A DNA stretch of 64,000 nucleotides, taken from positions 22,801,212 to 22,865,211 of the forward strand of contig JAGTTD010000016.1 in NCBI GenBank assembly GCA_018398585.1. Reading direction: 5' to 3'. The notes under the pieces were generated by a model. The model had not been told where the DNA came from and did not search any database. It saw only the letters and a program-made list of their open reading frames with translations. Each line of letters starts with the position of its first letter. Position 1 is the stretch's first letter. This DNA is from Simmondsia chinensis (Eukaryota; Streptophyta; Magnoliopsida; Caryophyllales; Simmondsiaceae). Position numbers and translations under genes: made by a program. Positions 43,266 through 55,386 of the stretch are shown one piece after another.

Positions 43266-44220
43266 TTAACAAACAGAAATTGAGAGCCCAACAAAATTCG
43301 AAGAATGCTCAAATTTACTACCTGGTAGAACTTTAGTGAGCATGTCTGCTGGATTATCTTCAGTACCAATCTTTTTCAACTCTACCTCGCGCTCATCTAT
43401 CAGATCTCGAATAATAGGATGCTTGACATCAATGTGCTTTGTCATGCCATGATGCATCATCTTATCTTTAGCTAGGTGAATTGCAAACTGGCTTTCATAG
43501 TAGATCTTAATTGTGCCCTGATCAACACTGAGTTCACTAATCAAACCTCTCAACCAAACAGCTTCCTTGAATGCTTCTGTCATTGCCATATACTCGGCCT
43601 CTGTAGTAACTGACTGTAGACATGCTCTCCAACTGATAGCACTGTCACCTAAATAGAATACATAACCAGAAGTAGATTTCCTCTTATCGAGGTCTCCACT
43701 GTAGTCTGAGTCAACATACCCAACTAAATAGCATTTACTCCTCCCAAACTCCAAACAAACATCATAAGTGCCACGTAAGTACCTGAAAATCCCTTTAAGT
43801 ACCTGAAAATCCATTTAACAGCTTGTCAATGCTCTTTTCCTGGATTCGCCATGTATCTACTCACTTTTCTAACAGCATAAGCAATATCTGGACGAGTACA
43901 TACCATAGCATACATAATATTACCAACTGCACTAGAGTAAGGGACCTATGACATGTACTTCACATCCTTCTCTGTCTGAGGCAAATCCAATGCTGAAAGC
44001 CTGAAATGAGCTGCCAACGGAGTGCTACCAGGCTTAGCATCCTTCATATGAAATAGATCCAAAACCTTCTCAATATACTTCTCCTAAGACAAGTATAACT
44101 TTTCTGCTTTTCGGTCCCTGCTGATTTCCATACCGAGTATCTCCTTGGCTGCTCCCAAATCCTTCATCTCGAACTCGCTTTTCAACATCGTTTTCAAGCT
44201 ATTGACATCAATAATGTACT
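43266..44220 (-). pseudogene. RT C-terminal part and RNase H of Copia C
   Basis: From 44220 down: VNSLKTMLKSEFEMKDLGAA, KEILGMEISRDRKAEKLYLS (then a stop), YIEKVLDLFHMKDAKPGSTP, AVGNIMYAMVCTRPDIAYAV, and after a frame break RNase H: LVGYVDSDYSGDLDKRKSTS (catalytic Asp in DSDYSGD), GYVFYLGDSAISWRACLQSV, TTEAEYMAMTEAFKEAVWLR, DNPADMLTKVLPGSKFEHSS. The RNase H frame (43266-43814) is open. The rest has at least three stops. Confidence 0.88.
44216..44220. repeat. TSD of element D, left copy
   Basis: GTACT here against GTCCT at 52891-52895 (4/5). The coding sense of C resumes across the pair, which supports it. Confidence 0.7.
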
Positions 44221-46428
44221 TCTTAGGAACAGTGTCCTAAACTCCAGATTTATTCTGGATATATTATTTAATTAATAAATAAAATTGAAGTCCCGGTCGT
44301 TTCCTAATTAAATTTGTGTAAGCGAGCATTTATACTGCATGTTATTTTCTTTTGAGAGACATCCAAGAGATGGGTGTAGTCCTCAGACTACAATTTACAT
44401 GTTTTTTCTAAGTGGTTTATGAGACTAAGCCACAGATAAACTTGCAACAAATGGTATTGATTGTTGTTTGAAAGACTCGTAGTCGAAGACAAGTTTGGAC
44501 CACTTGTATGTTAAGACTATAACGTGACACTTTAGATGACTTGTCTTGGTCATACGGATGGAGATCCAAAAGTGTTACGTTAGTCTGTTTAATAAGATTG
44601 ACACACTGAATTGGACCATGTGCATTACTTATTTCTAGATTACTATCGGAGATGAGTTATTCATATTGTACTGTTTGAACGACGACTCTAAATCCTGAGG
44701 GTATTTTGGAGTTGTGCATGGAGCGTTAGTAACATGGGTGTATGATAAGTAAGGTCTAAACAAATGATTAAATCTCACGTACACTGTGTAGCGGTTTGAA
44801 GTGTGACAAGGATCAGGTATTCAATAAGGAATCAACAGTCTCTTATAAGACACATATGTCCCCTTAGTTGATTCATAAATATTTGAATATTTCCGAAACT
44901 TTGGCCAAAGTAGTCTAAGTGTTTGACATTTGAAATTTATACTGTGAATATATTCAAGCATAAATGAATTATTTAGTGAAAGATGAGTCGGTAACTAATG
45001 GAGAAGCTGTGAGAAGGATAATAGTAGTGGTTATATTTATCCTTTGTCACGGACATCTAGTAGAAAGTTTGTTGTCATCAATACAGTCTATTAGGGAGAT
45101 ATCGAATAAATAATTTAAGACTAGAGTGCAGTGAGATTTATTTAGTGGAATTAAGTTTCTTTAAATGGTAATAAAATTATTTTATGAGATGATTAATTTA
45201 ACCCATTTGGAGCTAGATTTAAATTATCTCTGAGGTCCCTACACAAGCCTCTGTATTTAATGCAATTGGAAAAATATTAAAAAATTGATGGGATGAAATA
45301 TTTATCCATAAGATGTGTAAATTAATTTTGCCAAACATTATTCATGAGATGAATAAAATTTAAAATAATAAAATAAAATAATTTTAGGAAATTAAAATTC
45401 ATAAGATGAATTTTTGTATATGGGAAGCAAAGCAAAACAAAACAAAAAAAAAAAAAAATCAAAATCGCATTTAAAACAGTGGCGATTCGTGTGCTTTGGA
45501 TCGGATGAACCAGCGCGTGGTACAGGGGCGTGGACCAATGGGACGCTGCCACGTATCACGCGTTTTGAATTAAGTAAAGGTAAGATTTTTCCCGGGATCG
45601 AAACGCAATGATTTGATCTAATTTTTATATAACACGCTGCGTTTTGCTTGTTAACTGCGAATACCACATTGAATTAATTGGAATTTTTTGCTCGGGTATA
45701 CTACTATAAATAGAGGTACCTATTCCAGAGGTCTGATATTCAATAAAAAAACAAATTATTTTGGGTTTTTGTAAATTATTTCGGAGACCTAATTGGAGAG
45801 AAAATTTCCGTAGAAATTTTTCTTTCTTCAATTTAATATTTTTCGGAGTCCATCCTCCGGGCAGTTTGAGGTCATTGCATAGAAGATCACGGGTCTCGAT
45901 TTTCTTGGAATTCTTTGTTATTGGAGCAATTCCAGGTATGTTCTTCTTTTCTTATTCTTTTCGCTTTTCTATTCATTTATAGTATTCTTTGTTATGCCTG
46001 TTTAAGTTTATGTATTGTTATGAATGTATTAATAGATCTAAATTAAGAATTTAGATCTGTTGATTTAAATTATGAATTTGAGTCAGTAGATTTAAAATTA
46101 ATTTTAAATCGACCCTATGTTTAGAGTTATGAATTCTAAACCTGCTCCGCTGCATTAACTTTACAAAACTAGGGAGAATTTTTAAAATTCGTTCCAACAA
46201 CTGATATTAGGGCAAAGAGTTTATAGAGATAAACCAATTCTCGGAAACTCTGGCACATGAGGTGTCACGAAGCATGACTCTCCTATCGGGGGCTTACGTA
46301 GAGAGAAGAGTCTCCTACTCTAAGTGCTCTAATAGGTGCCTATGGTTATGGCCATAGTTGAGAACTGTGAACTCTATAGTCAACATCAGAGTTATTTTTC
46401 CAACAAAATTTATATTCTTTTCCCAACA
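44221..46428 (+). repeat. 5' LTR of Copia D (2.2 kb)
   Basis: It starts TCTTAGGAACAGTGTCCTAA (TG altered to TC) and ends TTCTTTTCCCAACA, followed by the PBS TTGGTATTAGAGC. It contains GCTATAAATAGAGGTACC-like TATA sequence near 45705 (ACTATAAATAGAGG) and GCCACGTATCACGCG near 45547. An internal CCAACAACTGATATTAGGGC (about 46194-46213) resembles an older LTR end plus PBS. Confidence 0.88.
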
Positions 46429-46429
46429 A

Positions 46430-46442
46430 TTGGTATTAGAGC
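46430..46442 (+). promoter_or_regulatory. Primer-binding site of element D
   Basis: TTGGTATTAGAGC directly after the LTR; one transition from the initiator tRNA complement. Confidence 0.75.
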
Positions 46443-47149
46443 TAGACTCTGATTGCATCTATAATATACATGACTAGATATAATAAGATCAAAATAAATA
46501 GATTTGCGACTTAATAAAATAGAGATTTTGTTAAATAAGGAAAAACTTGTTTGAATTAGTGATTTAAATTGTTTAAATCATGTAATTAATTGTTAATTAG
46601 ATTGTTTTAAAGTAACAATTTAAATTATTTAAATCGGTTAGAAGATTTAATGGTTAACTAGATTGTTTATAGTAATATTTTTAATTGTTTAAATCGTTAA
46701 TAAGTTAATCGTTAATTTGGAACAACCCATAAATTTGTGATAACGTTGTTTGTATAATGAGATTGCACCTTCTCAATCATGATGTACAAAATCGGACAAA
46801 ATTATCTAATAAGATTAGATTGAAATATTTTTGACCACAATGGATACAATTGATTAATGAAATTAAATTCTATTAATTTTACGAAATCAGATAAAATTGA
46901 TCTAATGAGATTAGATTCAATTAATTTTTATAAAATTGGATAAAGTTGATTTGATGAGATTAGGTTCAATTATTTTATACGAAATCGGATAAAATTAATC
47001 TAATGAGATTAGATTTAATTTATTTTAAAATTAAATATTTTAAGCTGTTGATGTCAGCATGCATCAGGCTGACTTCATGCTGATGTCAGCGTCAACAATT
47101 AAATTTTTTTAATTTTATTTACTAATTTATATATTAATTATTAATTAAT

Positions 47150-47690
47150 TTTCTTTTAGATTGTGATTCTAAATTAGATTATATAATAATCTAAGTTGTG
47201 AATCAGTTTTATTTTACATAAAGTTATTCTTAAATTAGTCTTAGAATAAGATTCTAAAATAGACTATGAGATAGTCTAAATCGTTAACTTTAAAATAAAA
47301 GTTAAATTTTATTAATTAAATTTTAGAATGAGATTCTAAACTCAACTATTTGATAGTCTAAGCTTGTTTAATTTTAGAATGAGTTTCTAAAAAATAGATT
47401 GTGGGATAGTCTAAGAAAAAAATCGCTATTTATTTTCAATAAAAATATTTTTAATTTAATTTTGGAATTAGATTTTAAAAATTAGATTATGTGATAATCT
47501 AAATTAGATGTTGGTACTATTTTAATTAAAATTAATTAATTAATTTTATTGATTGATTTTAGAATGAGATTTTAATGCAAGATTATAGGATAGTCTATAT
47601 TATAAAACAATAGTATTTTTTGAATAAACCAATTAATTTATTTTTGTTAATTTTAGAATGTGATTCTAAAGAGGATTATAAGATAATCCA
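47150..47690 (+). repeat. Palindromic tandem repeats in the D leader
   Basis: About six imperfect units, each with a TTAGAATGAGATTCTAA-type palindrome followed by an AGATTATGTGATAATCT-type palindrome, separated by AT-rich DNA with TTAATTAATT. The same repeat occurs in E, so it is a family trait. It could structure the genomic RNA leader. Confidence 0.82.
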
Positions 47691-48289
47691 GTTTGTAAAT
47701 ACAAGTTAATTAAAAACCACTGGTTAAAAAAACCAAGTGGGAGCGAGGTTTCAATTTTTGTAACCTCACAGTATCCATTACCGGTCTAACAGTATGGTAG
47801 ATCAATAGACCTCCCTACAGAGGATGCCCTTTTGCAGATTATAGGGTTAGACTTCTGTTGGGATAAACCGAAATGCAAAGAAGCGATGCGGCCACGTTGC
47901 CGTGGAGTATTTCGTGTATTTGTATAGACGTTTAGGGAATGGTTTACACTTGACTACCATGATCCATTAACCTCCCTGAGGAGCTCTGTTATGTCATGTT
48001 AGAGATTAAGGTAAAGTGGTGAGTTTAACATGTTTAGTAAGAGTTACAAGAATACAGGTTAATTGAGAATAGTTCTCACTAGAACTAGCTTCGTGCGACC
48101 CCGCTGCAGGGGAGTAAGGAGTGGTGTGTTTGGGTCATCATTGTATGCATGATAGTACAGTTTGGTAGATATCTGACTTATTGTGTATGCTAAATTGAAA
48201 GAATATATATCACTATATTATACATGACTCTTGTTAGACAGTTACACAAATGTTTGCATTTACAGTATTTTATATGGATAGGGCTGGCA

Positions 48290-49560
48290 AACTTCACTTG
48301 ATTTTGAATACATAATATTCCTGCTGAACCAAATTACTTTGCCTTGAAAAATAAGTTAGACTTGGTTATTACTCACAAGGGACGTACTAGAAAGAAAGGA
48401 TAGGGTAAGGTTGCTATTGTAGCAACCAAGTCCATAAAGAAGTCAGCAAAAGAAAAGTATTTCTTTTGCAAGAAAACTAGGCCATTGGAAAAGAAACCAC
48501 ACTAAGTATATAGCTACTCTTCCTACAAAGACTGCTAAACCATCTGGTGAAGGTATGTTGATATCTCACTTAGTTAAGTCATGCGCAGTTAAGAGTTCAC
48601 CAGTTTCCTGGTGGGTGGACTTAGGTTCAACTAGCCATATCTGTAATATGTTACAAGAGCTCAGGCTAGGCTAAGGCTACACGATGGGTGTTGTGCCTGA
48701 TGGTTAGAGACAGTACAATAATAATGGTCTTAACTATAGAAGATGTTAGCTTAGACTTTAGTGATAGAGTTTTGTTTTAAAGTATTGATTATTTAAACCT
48801 TCGTTATACAGGAATTTGATTTCTTTATTTTGGTTAATGGATAATTGTTATTCAGTTAATTTTGATAATGAGAATTTTATTATGAGAAATAAATTATTTA
48901 TTTACACATATACATGAATAAATTGTTTATTCATGTTGTTTCCTTATCAGAACTCTGTAATTGTTTAAATGAATCTAACATAAGTTTACTTGTTCAATCT
49001 TCTAAAAGAAAACACCCTGAAAGTGATAATGCCTACAAAAGGGACCAACGTTTAGGTCACATTAATTCGAATAGGATCCAAAGACTAGTAAAAGATGGAC
49101 TGATAGAGGCTTTGGACTTGAGATTATTACCAGTATGCAAATCCTACATAGAAAGAAAGAGGACCAAGTCTGTGTCTAAGAGTAAAGGCAACAGGGTTGG
49201 TGACTTGCTTGAGCTGGTTCACATGGATGTATGTGGACCACTACATATTCAGGCAAGAGGAGGGTACGAGTATTTAATCACATTTAGTGATGATTACTCA
49301 AGGCATGGATATATTTACCTAATGAGATATAAGTCGGACATTTTTGAAGAAATTCAAAGAGTAGAAAGTTGAATTCTAAAAGCTATTAGGTAAACAAATT
49401 AAGTCACTTCGATCAGATTGAGGTGGGGGATCTTTTTCGGGTGAGTTTTTGGTTTTCCTAACTGCAAATGAGATAAGATCTTAGCTTTCTGCTCTGGGTA
49501 CACCGCAACAGAATGGAGTTGCAGATAAAAGGAACAAGGATTGTTTTTTCTACAATTTTT
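48290..49560 (+). pseudogene. Shortened gag, protease and integrase of Copia D
   Basis: PAEPNYFALKNKLDLVITHK (gag N-terminal part) jumps to a zinc-knuckle stretch (KEKYFFCKKTRPLEKKPH in one frame, GHWKRNHTKYIATLP in another). WWVDLGSTSHICN follows (protease, Asp kept, Ser-Gly altered to Leu-Gly). The frame 48914-49372 has QRLGHINSNRIQRLVKDGLI (pre-integrase) and LLELVHMDVCGPLHIQARGG, YEYLITFSDDYSRHGYIYLM (integrase, first catalytic Asp present). It then decays, with only traces of the D and E region near 49400-49530. Confidence 0.8.
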
Positions 49561-49689
49561 TTATTTAAAACGTGTTTTGTAAATACAATACAAAATATTT
49601 AGAGAAGCATTTTGCAAGTAAGCTACAAAAACAAAATAGTATTAAAGAAAAATGACACTAATTCTAAATAGCTAGACACAACTTAAGAC

Positions 49690-50640
49690 ATAGTGGATGC
49701 ATTAGATGTACCTACTGATAGGCACAAAAATGTTCCAGGTACACGAGAGGTTAGGTGTGGTGGGAGGATTATCAGGACACCTGACAGATTTATAGCGGGA
49801 GCCTTAGTGGTTGACTGTGGCATTGAATCTGATCCTTTTAGCCATAATGAAGCAATTAAGTCTTCTAATTTTGTGCAATCAGATGCTCGAACCATGCGTG
49901 TACAAATGACATTAAGAGAAAGTAGTGACTTTCTTAGTGTTAAATGTCAACGATATATTACTCATTAAGAATGATGTAGGTGTGTCATTAGCTGTAAAGG
50001 TTTGGTTGTCAAGAAAGCTCAATATAAAGGACATGGGAGAAGCCAACTCTACTTTTAGGATTAAGCTTCCACACAGTCGTAAGAATAGAATGTTGGATCT
50101 CTCTCCAGCCACTTATATTGACAAGACGTTATCAAGTATAGCATGGAGTCCCTCTCTCTTTTGAGCAGTATTCTAGGACACCTCAAGAGGAGAAGCAATT
50201 TAGGAATATTCCATATGCTTTGAAAGTGGGAGCCTTAGGTATGCCATGTTGTGTATGAGACTTAATGTCTGTTATGCTATGGTATAGTAAGCAGGTGTTA
50301 GTCTAACCTAGGTTCAATGGATTAGGTGGTAGTGAAGTGTTTTCACTAGTTCTTAAGAAGAACTAGATTATATGCTGATCTTTCAAAGTGACGAGCTGGT
50401 TCCAGTATGATATATTATTTTAAGACTTCTAGTCAAATATATAGTGCTAGACGTTCGATGTCTGAGCATGACTTTACCCTTGGAGTGGGAGCCGTTAGTG
50501 GGAGGAATGTCTAGCAGTATTGTATTGCTGACTTCACCATAAAATAAGTGACCTCACTAAGGGTCAGGCTCAGTAGACCTTTGGTTCAAACATAAAAGGA
50601 GTGAGTATAGACTTTGTCATAAATTGGATGTAGGACAAGT
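49690..50640 (+). pseudogene. RT and RNase H fragments of Copia D
   Basis: VRCGGRIIRTPDRFIAGALV and ESDPFSHNEAIKSSNFVQ (linker and RT entry) jump to SDFLSVKCQRYITH and, in another frame, FLVLNVNDILLIKNDVGVSL, where the usual YVDD is NVND (first Asp lost). KVWLSRKLNIKDMGEANSTF, RTPQEEKQFRNIPYA and RNase H scraps toward 50520 follow. Large in-frame losses compared with E show internal deletions. Confidence 0.75.
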
Positions 50641-50647
50641 GGGAGAT

Positions 50648-52890
50648 TGTTAGGAATAGTGTCCTGAAATCCAGATTTATTTTGGATATATTATTTAATT
50701 GATAAATAAAATTGAAGTCCCAGTTGTTTCCTAGTTAAATTTGTGTAAGCGAGCATTTATATTGCATCTAATTTTCTTTTGGGAGACATCGATGAGATGG
50801 GTGTAGTCCTCAGACTACAATTTACATGTTTGTTCTAAGTGGTTTATAAGACTAAGCCATAAATAGACTTGGAACAAATGGTATGGATTATTGTTTGAAA
50901 ACTCGTAGTCAAAGACAAGTTTGGACCACTTGTATGTTAAGACTATAACGCGACACTTTATATGACTTGTCTTGATTATATGGATGGAGATCCAAAAGTA
51001 TTAGGTTAGTGTGTTTAATAAGATTGACACACTGAGTTGGACCATATGGATTGCTTATTTCTAGACTACTATTGGAAATGAGTGATTCATAGTGTACTGT
51101 TTGAACGATGACTCTAAATCCTGAGAGTATTCTGGGCTTGTGCATGGAGCGTTAGTTACTTTGGTGTACTATAAATTAGGTATAAACAAATGACTGAAAT
51201 CCCACGTGCACAGGGTAGAGGCGTGAAGTGTGACAAGGATCAGGTATTCAATAGGGAATCTACAGTCTCTTATAAGATACATATTTCCCCTTAGTTAATT
51301 CGCAAATATTTGAATAGTTCGAAAACTTTGACCAAAGTAATCCAAGTGTTTGATATTGGGAATTTATAGTGTGAATATATTCAAGTATAAATAAATTATT
51401 CAGTGAAGGGCGAGCCGGTAACTAATGGAGAAGTTGTGAAAAGGATAATAATAGTGGCTATATTTATCCTTTGTCATGGACATCTAGTGAAGAGATTGTT
51501 GTTATCAATAAAGTCTATTAGGGAGATATCGAATAAATAATTTAAGTCTGGAGTGCAGTGAGATTTATTTAGTGGAATTAAGTCTCATTAAATGATAATT
51601 AAATTATTTCATGAAACGATTAATTTAACCCATTTGGAGCTAGATTTAAATTGTCCTTGAGGTCCTCGCACAAGCCTCTGTATTTATTGCCATCAAAAAA
51701 ATATTAAAGAATTCATGATATGACTTATATATCCATAAAATGAGTAAATTAATTTTGCCAAATATTATTCATGAGATGAATAAAATTAAAAATTATAAAA
51801 TAAAATAATTTTAGGAAATTAAAATTCATAAGATGAATTTTTGCATGTGGAAAACAAAGCAAAAAAAAAAAAAAAAAATCAAAATCGCTTTCAAAATAGT
51901 GGCGATTCGTGTGCTTCAGATCTGGCAAACAAGCGTGTGACAGGTCGTGCCCTGGGCAATCCCCGTGCACAGGCGCGGACCAATGGGACGCTGCCACATG
52001 TCACGCATTTTGAATTAAATAAAGGCTCAATTTTGCCTAGGATCAAAACGCGACATTTTGATCTGATTTTTATACAACACGCTGCGTTTTGCTAGTTAAC
52101 TGCGAATCCTACACGAATTAAATTGAATTTTTTTGCTCCGGTATACTCCTATAAATTGAGGTACCTATTCCAGATGTTTAGCATTCAATTAAAAACAAAT
52201 TATTTTGGGTTTCTGAAAATTGTTTCGGAGACCTAATATGTGAGAAAATTTCCGTTGAAATTTTTCTTTCCTTAGTTTAATATTTTTCGAAACCCACCCT
52301 CCGTGCAGTTTGAGGTCATGGCATAGAAGATCGCGGGGTCTCGGTTTTCTTAGTATTCTTTATTATTAGAGCAATTCCAAGTATGTTCTTCTTTCCTTAT
52401 TCTTTTCACTTTTCTATTTATTTATAGTATTCGTTGTTATGCCTGTTTAAGTTTAGGTATTGTTATGAATATATTAGAGTAAAAAAGCCTATAGATCTAA
52501 ATAAAGAATTTAGATCTGTTGATTTAAATTATGAATTTGAGTCAGTAAATTTAACATTAGAAATTTTAAATCGACCCAAGGATTATAGTTATGAATTCTA
52601 AACATGTTATGTGGTGTTAACTTTATAAAACTAGGGAGAATTTTTGAAATTTGTCCCAACAACCAGTATTAGGGCAAAGGGTTTATAGAGATAAACCTAT
52701 TCCCGGGAACTCTCGTATGTGAGGTGTCATGAAGCGTGACTCTCCGACCGGGGGTTTAGGTAGATAGAAGTGTCTCCTACTCTAAGTGCTCTAATAGGTG
52801 CCTATTGTTGAGACCATAGTTAAGAACTGTGAACCCAATAGTCGGCATCAGAGTTATTTTTCCAACAAAATTTATATTCTTTTTCCAATA
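50648..52890 (+). repeat. 3' LTR of Copia D (2.2 kb)
   Basis: It starts TGTTAGGAATAGTGTCCTGA and ends TTCTTTTTCCAATA (final CA altered to TA). It carries the same internal CCCAACAACCAGTATTAGGG block as the 5' LTR (about 52662-52681), and C's coding sequence resumes immediately after its end. Confidence 0.88.
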
Positions 52891-52920
52891 GTCCTTAGCT
52901 ACAATCAACATATCGTCAAC
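52891..52920 (-). pseudogene. 30-base island of Copia C RT between D and B
   Basis: On the minus strand this encodes DDMLIVAK-like residues following YV. It ends with the TSDs of D on the left (GTCCT) and of B on the right (TCAAC), proving that both elements sit in C's catalytic motif. Confidence 0.88.
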
Positions 52921-53593
52921 TAAAAAAGGAAACTTAACAAATCTAGTATGCTAAGATAGCAATTTGTGGAGGAAACTTAATGCGAAAGCGTAAACCCTGA
53001 AAACTTAAATCGATTCAAATAATATAACTCACACAAAACGAGAAGTAAACAAATATGGAGAAAGAAAGAACAAAACAAGAACACGCAATATTTACGTGGA
53101 AACCCCTCTACAATCGAGAGAGGAGAAAACCACGGGCGGAGATGGAGATTCTTTATTAACTGAACGGAAGAATTAAAACGACACTTCCCAAACGAGATAT
53201 ATTGAAGAATTACAATCGCTCCCTCTGAACTCTCGTAGCACTCGAATATCTTGGAGGAATTACGAAATCACCTCTTTTTCTTAATGGCGGCTCACCACAC
53301 TTTTGATTGGATCTGAATTGGAGAAACTTCTCACCTAAACCGAAAACCCTAAGCCCTTATTTATAGAAAATAATTAGGGCCGGCGCAACAAGGCTCCCGA
53401 TCAATCGGGAACACCCGATCGATCGGCACCCGGATCGATCGGAACCCACCGATCGATCAGCGCTCAAAACTTCCAAAACACTCCGAATCTTTCCTTAAAT
53501 CACCCGATCGATCGGCATTCCCTCCCGATCGATCGGTGACCACACGGTAGCCCCATATAAAATAAAACAAGTAATTTGAGACATAACCTAACA
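52921..53593 (-). repeat. 3' LTR of Copia B
   Basis: Minus-oriented LTR starting TGTTAGGTTATGTCTCAAAT at 53593. It has six CGATCGATCGG-like sites between 53398 and 53545, a CTATAAATAAGGG TATA-like sequence near 53358-53370, and the fossil PBS (AATTGCTATCTTAGC on the minus strand, near 52963). Confidence 0.9.
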
Positions 53594-53668
53594 AATCTCC
53601 ACCTTGGCTCAAATTACATACATAAAAGAATTTCCTCCACCTTCTCCACAAAACCCCCACACACGGGG

Positions 53669-55348
53669 TTAACACAACGAAGTACGAAACCTAACCGTGC
53701 GAAGCTTGAACTTCCTATTAGGTAGAAACTGAGTGAACATATTTGAGAGGTCATCCGCAATGCCAATCTTCTTCTCTGAATTGGCTCTTGACACATCAAC
53801 TAAAACAACCACCCGCTGTTGAACTGTGTTACAGAACTGAACTCCCTCTGGCTTACTCACCTGACCCGAATCACAAACAACTGATGACATCTTCTGTGGA
53901 GATAACAATAATTAAGACTCACCAAACGTGACACGTCTCGTCAGGAATTGTTTGAAGAGAAAACATTTTTGTTTCACATAAAGCCCTTGTTCACATACCA
54001 GTAGTCCTCTGGACTGACCACACAAAGAGCCCCTTACGCTGTGCTCAGACAGACACCTATCACCTGAACGATCCAATCTCAAACGTCCTAAATTTGTGAT
54101 CTCTGGTTCTGTCAACAACAAGGATGATAAAGATACTGCAACAGATCTAACAACTGTGGAACCGACAAGCTCATATAACGTACCTGACCTTCTGCCCTTC
54201 ATAACTGTCAATGCACCCTTAACGACCTTCAAAACTCCACCTTCAGCTGTGTACCTGTACCCTTTAGATTCAAAAGTACCCAAAGAGATGAGATTTTTCT
54301 TCAAATCAGGAACATGACGAACATCGGCCAAAACCCTAATAGTGCCATCGAACATCCTAAAACGAATTGTTCCTATACCCAAAACTTTGCATGGATTATC
54401 ATTACCCATCAAAGCAATTCCACCTCGAACTGACTCGTATGTGGAAAACCAATTCCGGTTGGGACAGACATGATAGGGGCAACCCGAATCCAAAAACCAA
54501 CTATCTTTCAAGTTGAATTGAGGTTCAGGCACAGACAATAGAAAATCTTTATTCTCACCATTCACAACACTAGCTGCTATGGATCTCTGGTCATACCTGT
54601 TATCTGCTTCTAATTTTCTCTCAAGCTCATAACAATCTTTCTTAATGTGCCCTTTCTTACGACAGTAGTTACAGATTAGGTCTTGATACCTAGACTTAGA
54701 CTTGTTTCCACTATGATCATACTCGGTTCTCCCCCTCACAAATACACCACTACCTGAGTTATAAACAGAATCAGATAATTCCCTATTTACTCGTTCTTGA
54801 CTCAGTAGGTTTCTCTTAACTTCATCAACCGATATAGTTGGTCTACCACCATAAATCATGCTTTCGACAAAACCCTTATATGAAGTACCGAGAGAACATA
54901 GCAACAATATTGCCTGATCTTCATCCTTAGGAACATCATCCAATTCTTTCAAATCTTGAATAATTGAATTAAATTCACTGACGTGATTCTTAAGTGACGT
55001 ACCTTCTGACATAAGAAACGTGAACAACCGGCGCTTAACTGCGAGTTTGTTGGAGACAGACTTAAAACAGAACATATCCTGCAATTTCTCCCACAACTCC
55101 TTAGCGGTCTTCACTTCCAGAACTTATGTCAAAACGTCATCGGTAAGACACACCTGAATTGCTGTGAGCGCCTTCTCATCCAACTCCTCCTATTGTGCTT
55201 CTGTAAGATTCCCTGATTTCTTCTCTTTCCCATCTAAAGCTTTCTTCAAGCCATTCTGAGTCAAGAGGCCCTAATCGCGAACCTGCCATAAGCTGAAGCT
55301 CCCTTGACCACCAAACTTCTCAGTTTCGGATCTAATTGCGGACGTCAT
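53669..55348 (-). pseudogene. Copia gag-protease polyprotein of element B
   Basis: ATG at 55346-55348 (MTSAIRSE). Stops occur at about 55273, 55193 and 55124, then it is open for 400 codons: ELWEKLQDMFCFKSVSNKLA (capsid), CNYCRKKGHIKKDCYELERK (zinc knuckle), FLDSGCPYHVCPNRNWFSTY (protease, DSG kept), KKNLISLGTFESKGYRY, CEQGLYVKQKCFLFKQF and then the junction to post-integrase text (VTFGES). After a frame break at about 53910 it continues QKMSSVVCDSGQVSKPEGVQ and KIGIADDLSNMFTQFLPNRK. The same junction as in A. Confidence 0.87.
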
Positions 55349-55371
55349 ATTATCAAATCGAAATAAATAGG

Positions 55372-55383
55372 GCTCTGATACCA
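55372..55383 (-). promoter_or_regulatory. Primer-binding site of element B
   Basis: On the minus strand TGGTATCAGAGC, a perfect initiator-tRNA complement, immediately inside the 5' LTR end. Confidence 0.88.
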
Positions 55384-55386
55384 ATT

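Larger units (their letters stand above)
44221..52890 (+). mobile_element. Copia element D, long LTRs, coding region decayed
   Basis: LTRs 44221-46428 and 50648-52890 enclose 4.2 kb. The internal part has a long AT-rich leader with palindromic tandem repeats, a leader block shared with E, and then shortened gag, protease, integrase, RT and RNase H fragments. A polypurine AAGTGGGAGATT precedes the 3' LTR. D is inserted in C's RT on the opposite strand to C. Confidence 0.9.

Noticed and set aside
53398..53545. CRISPR-like array of regularly spaced palindromes
   Set aside because: The palindromes lie in a eukaryotic LTR U3, spacers are homologous between copies and no cas genes are expected in this genome.
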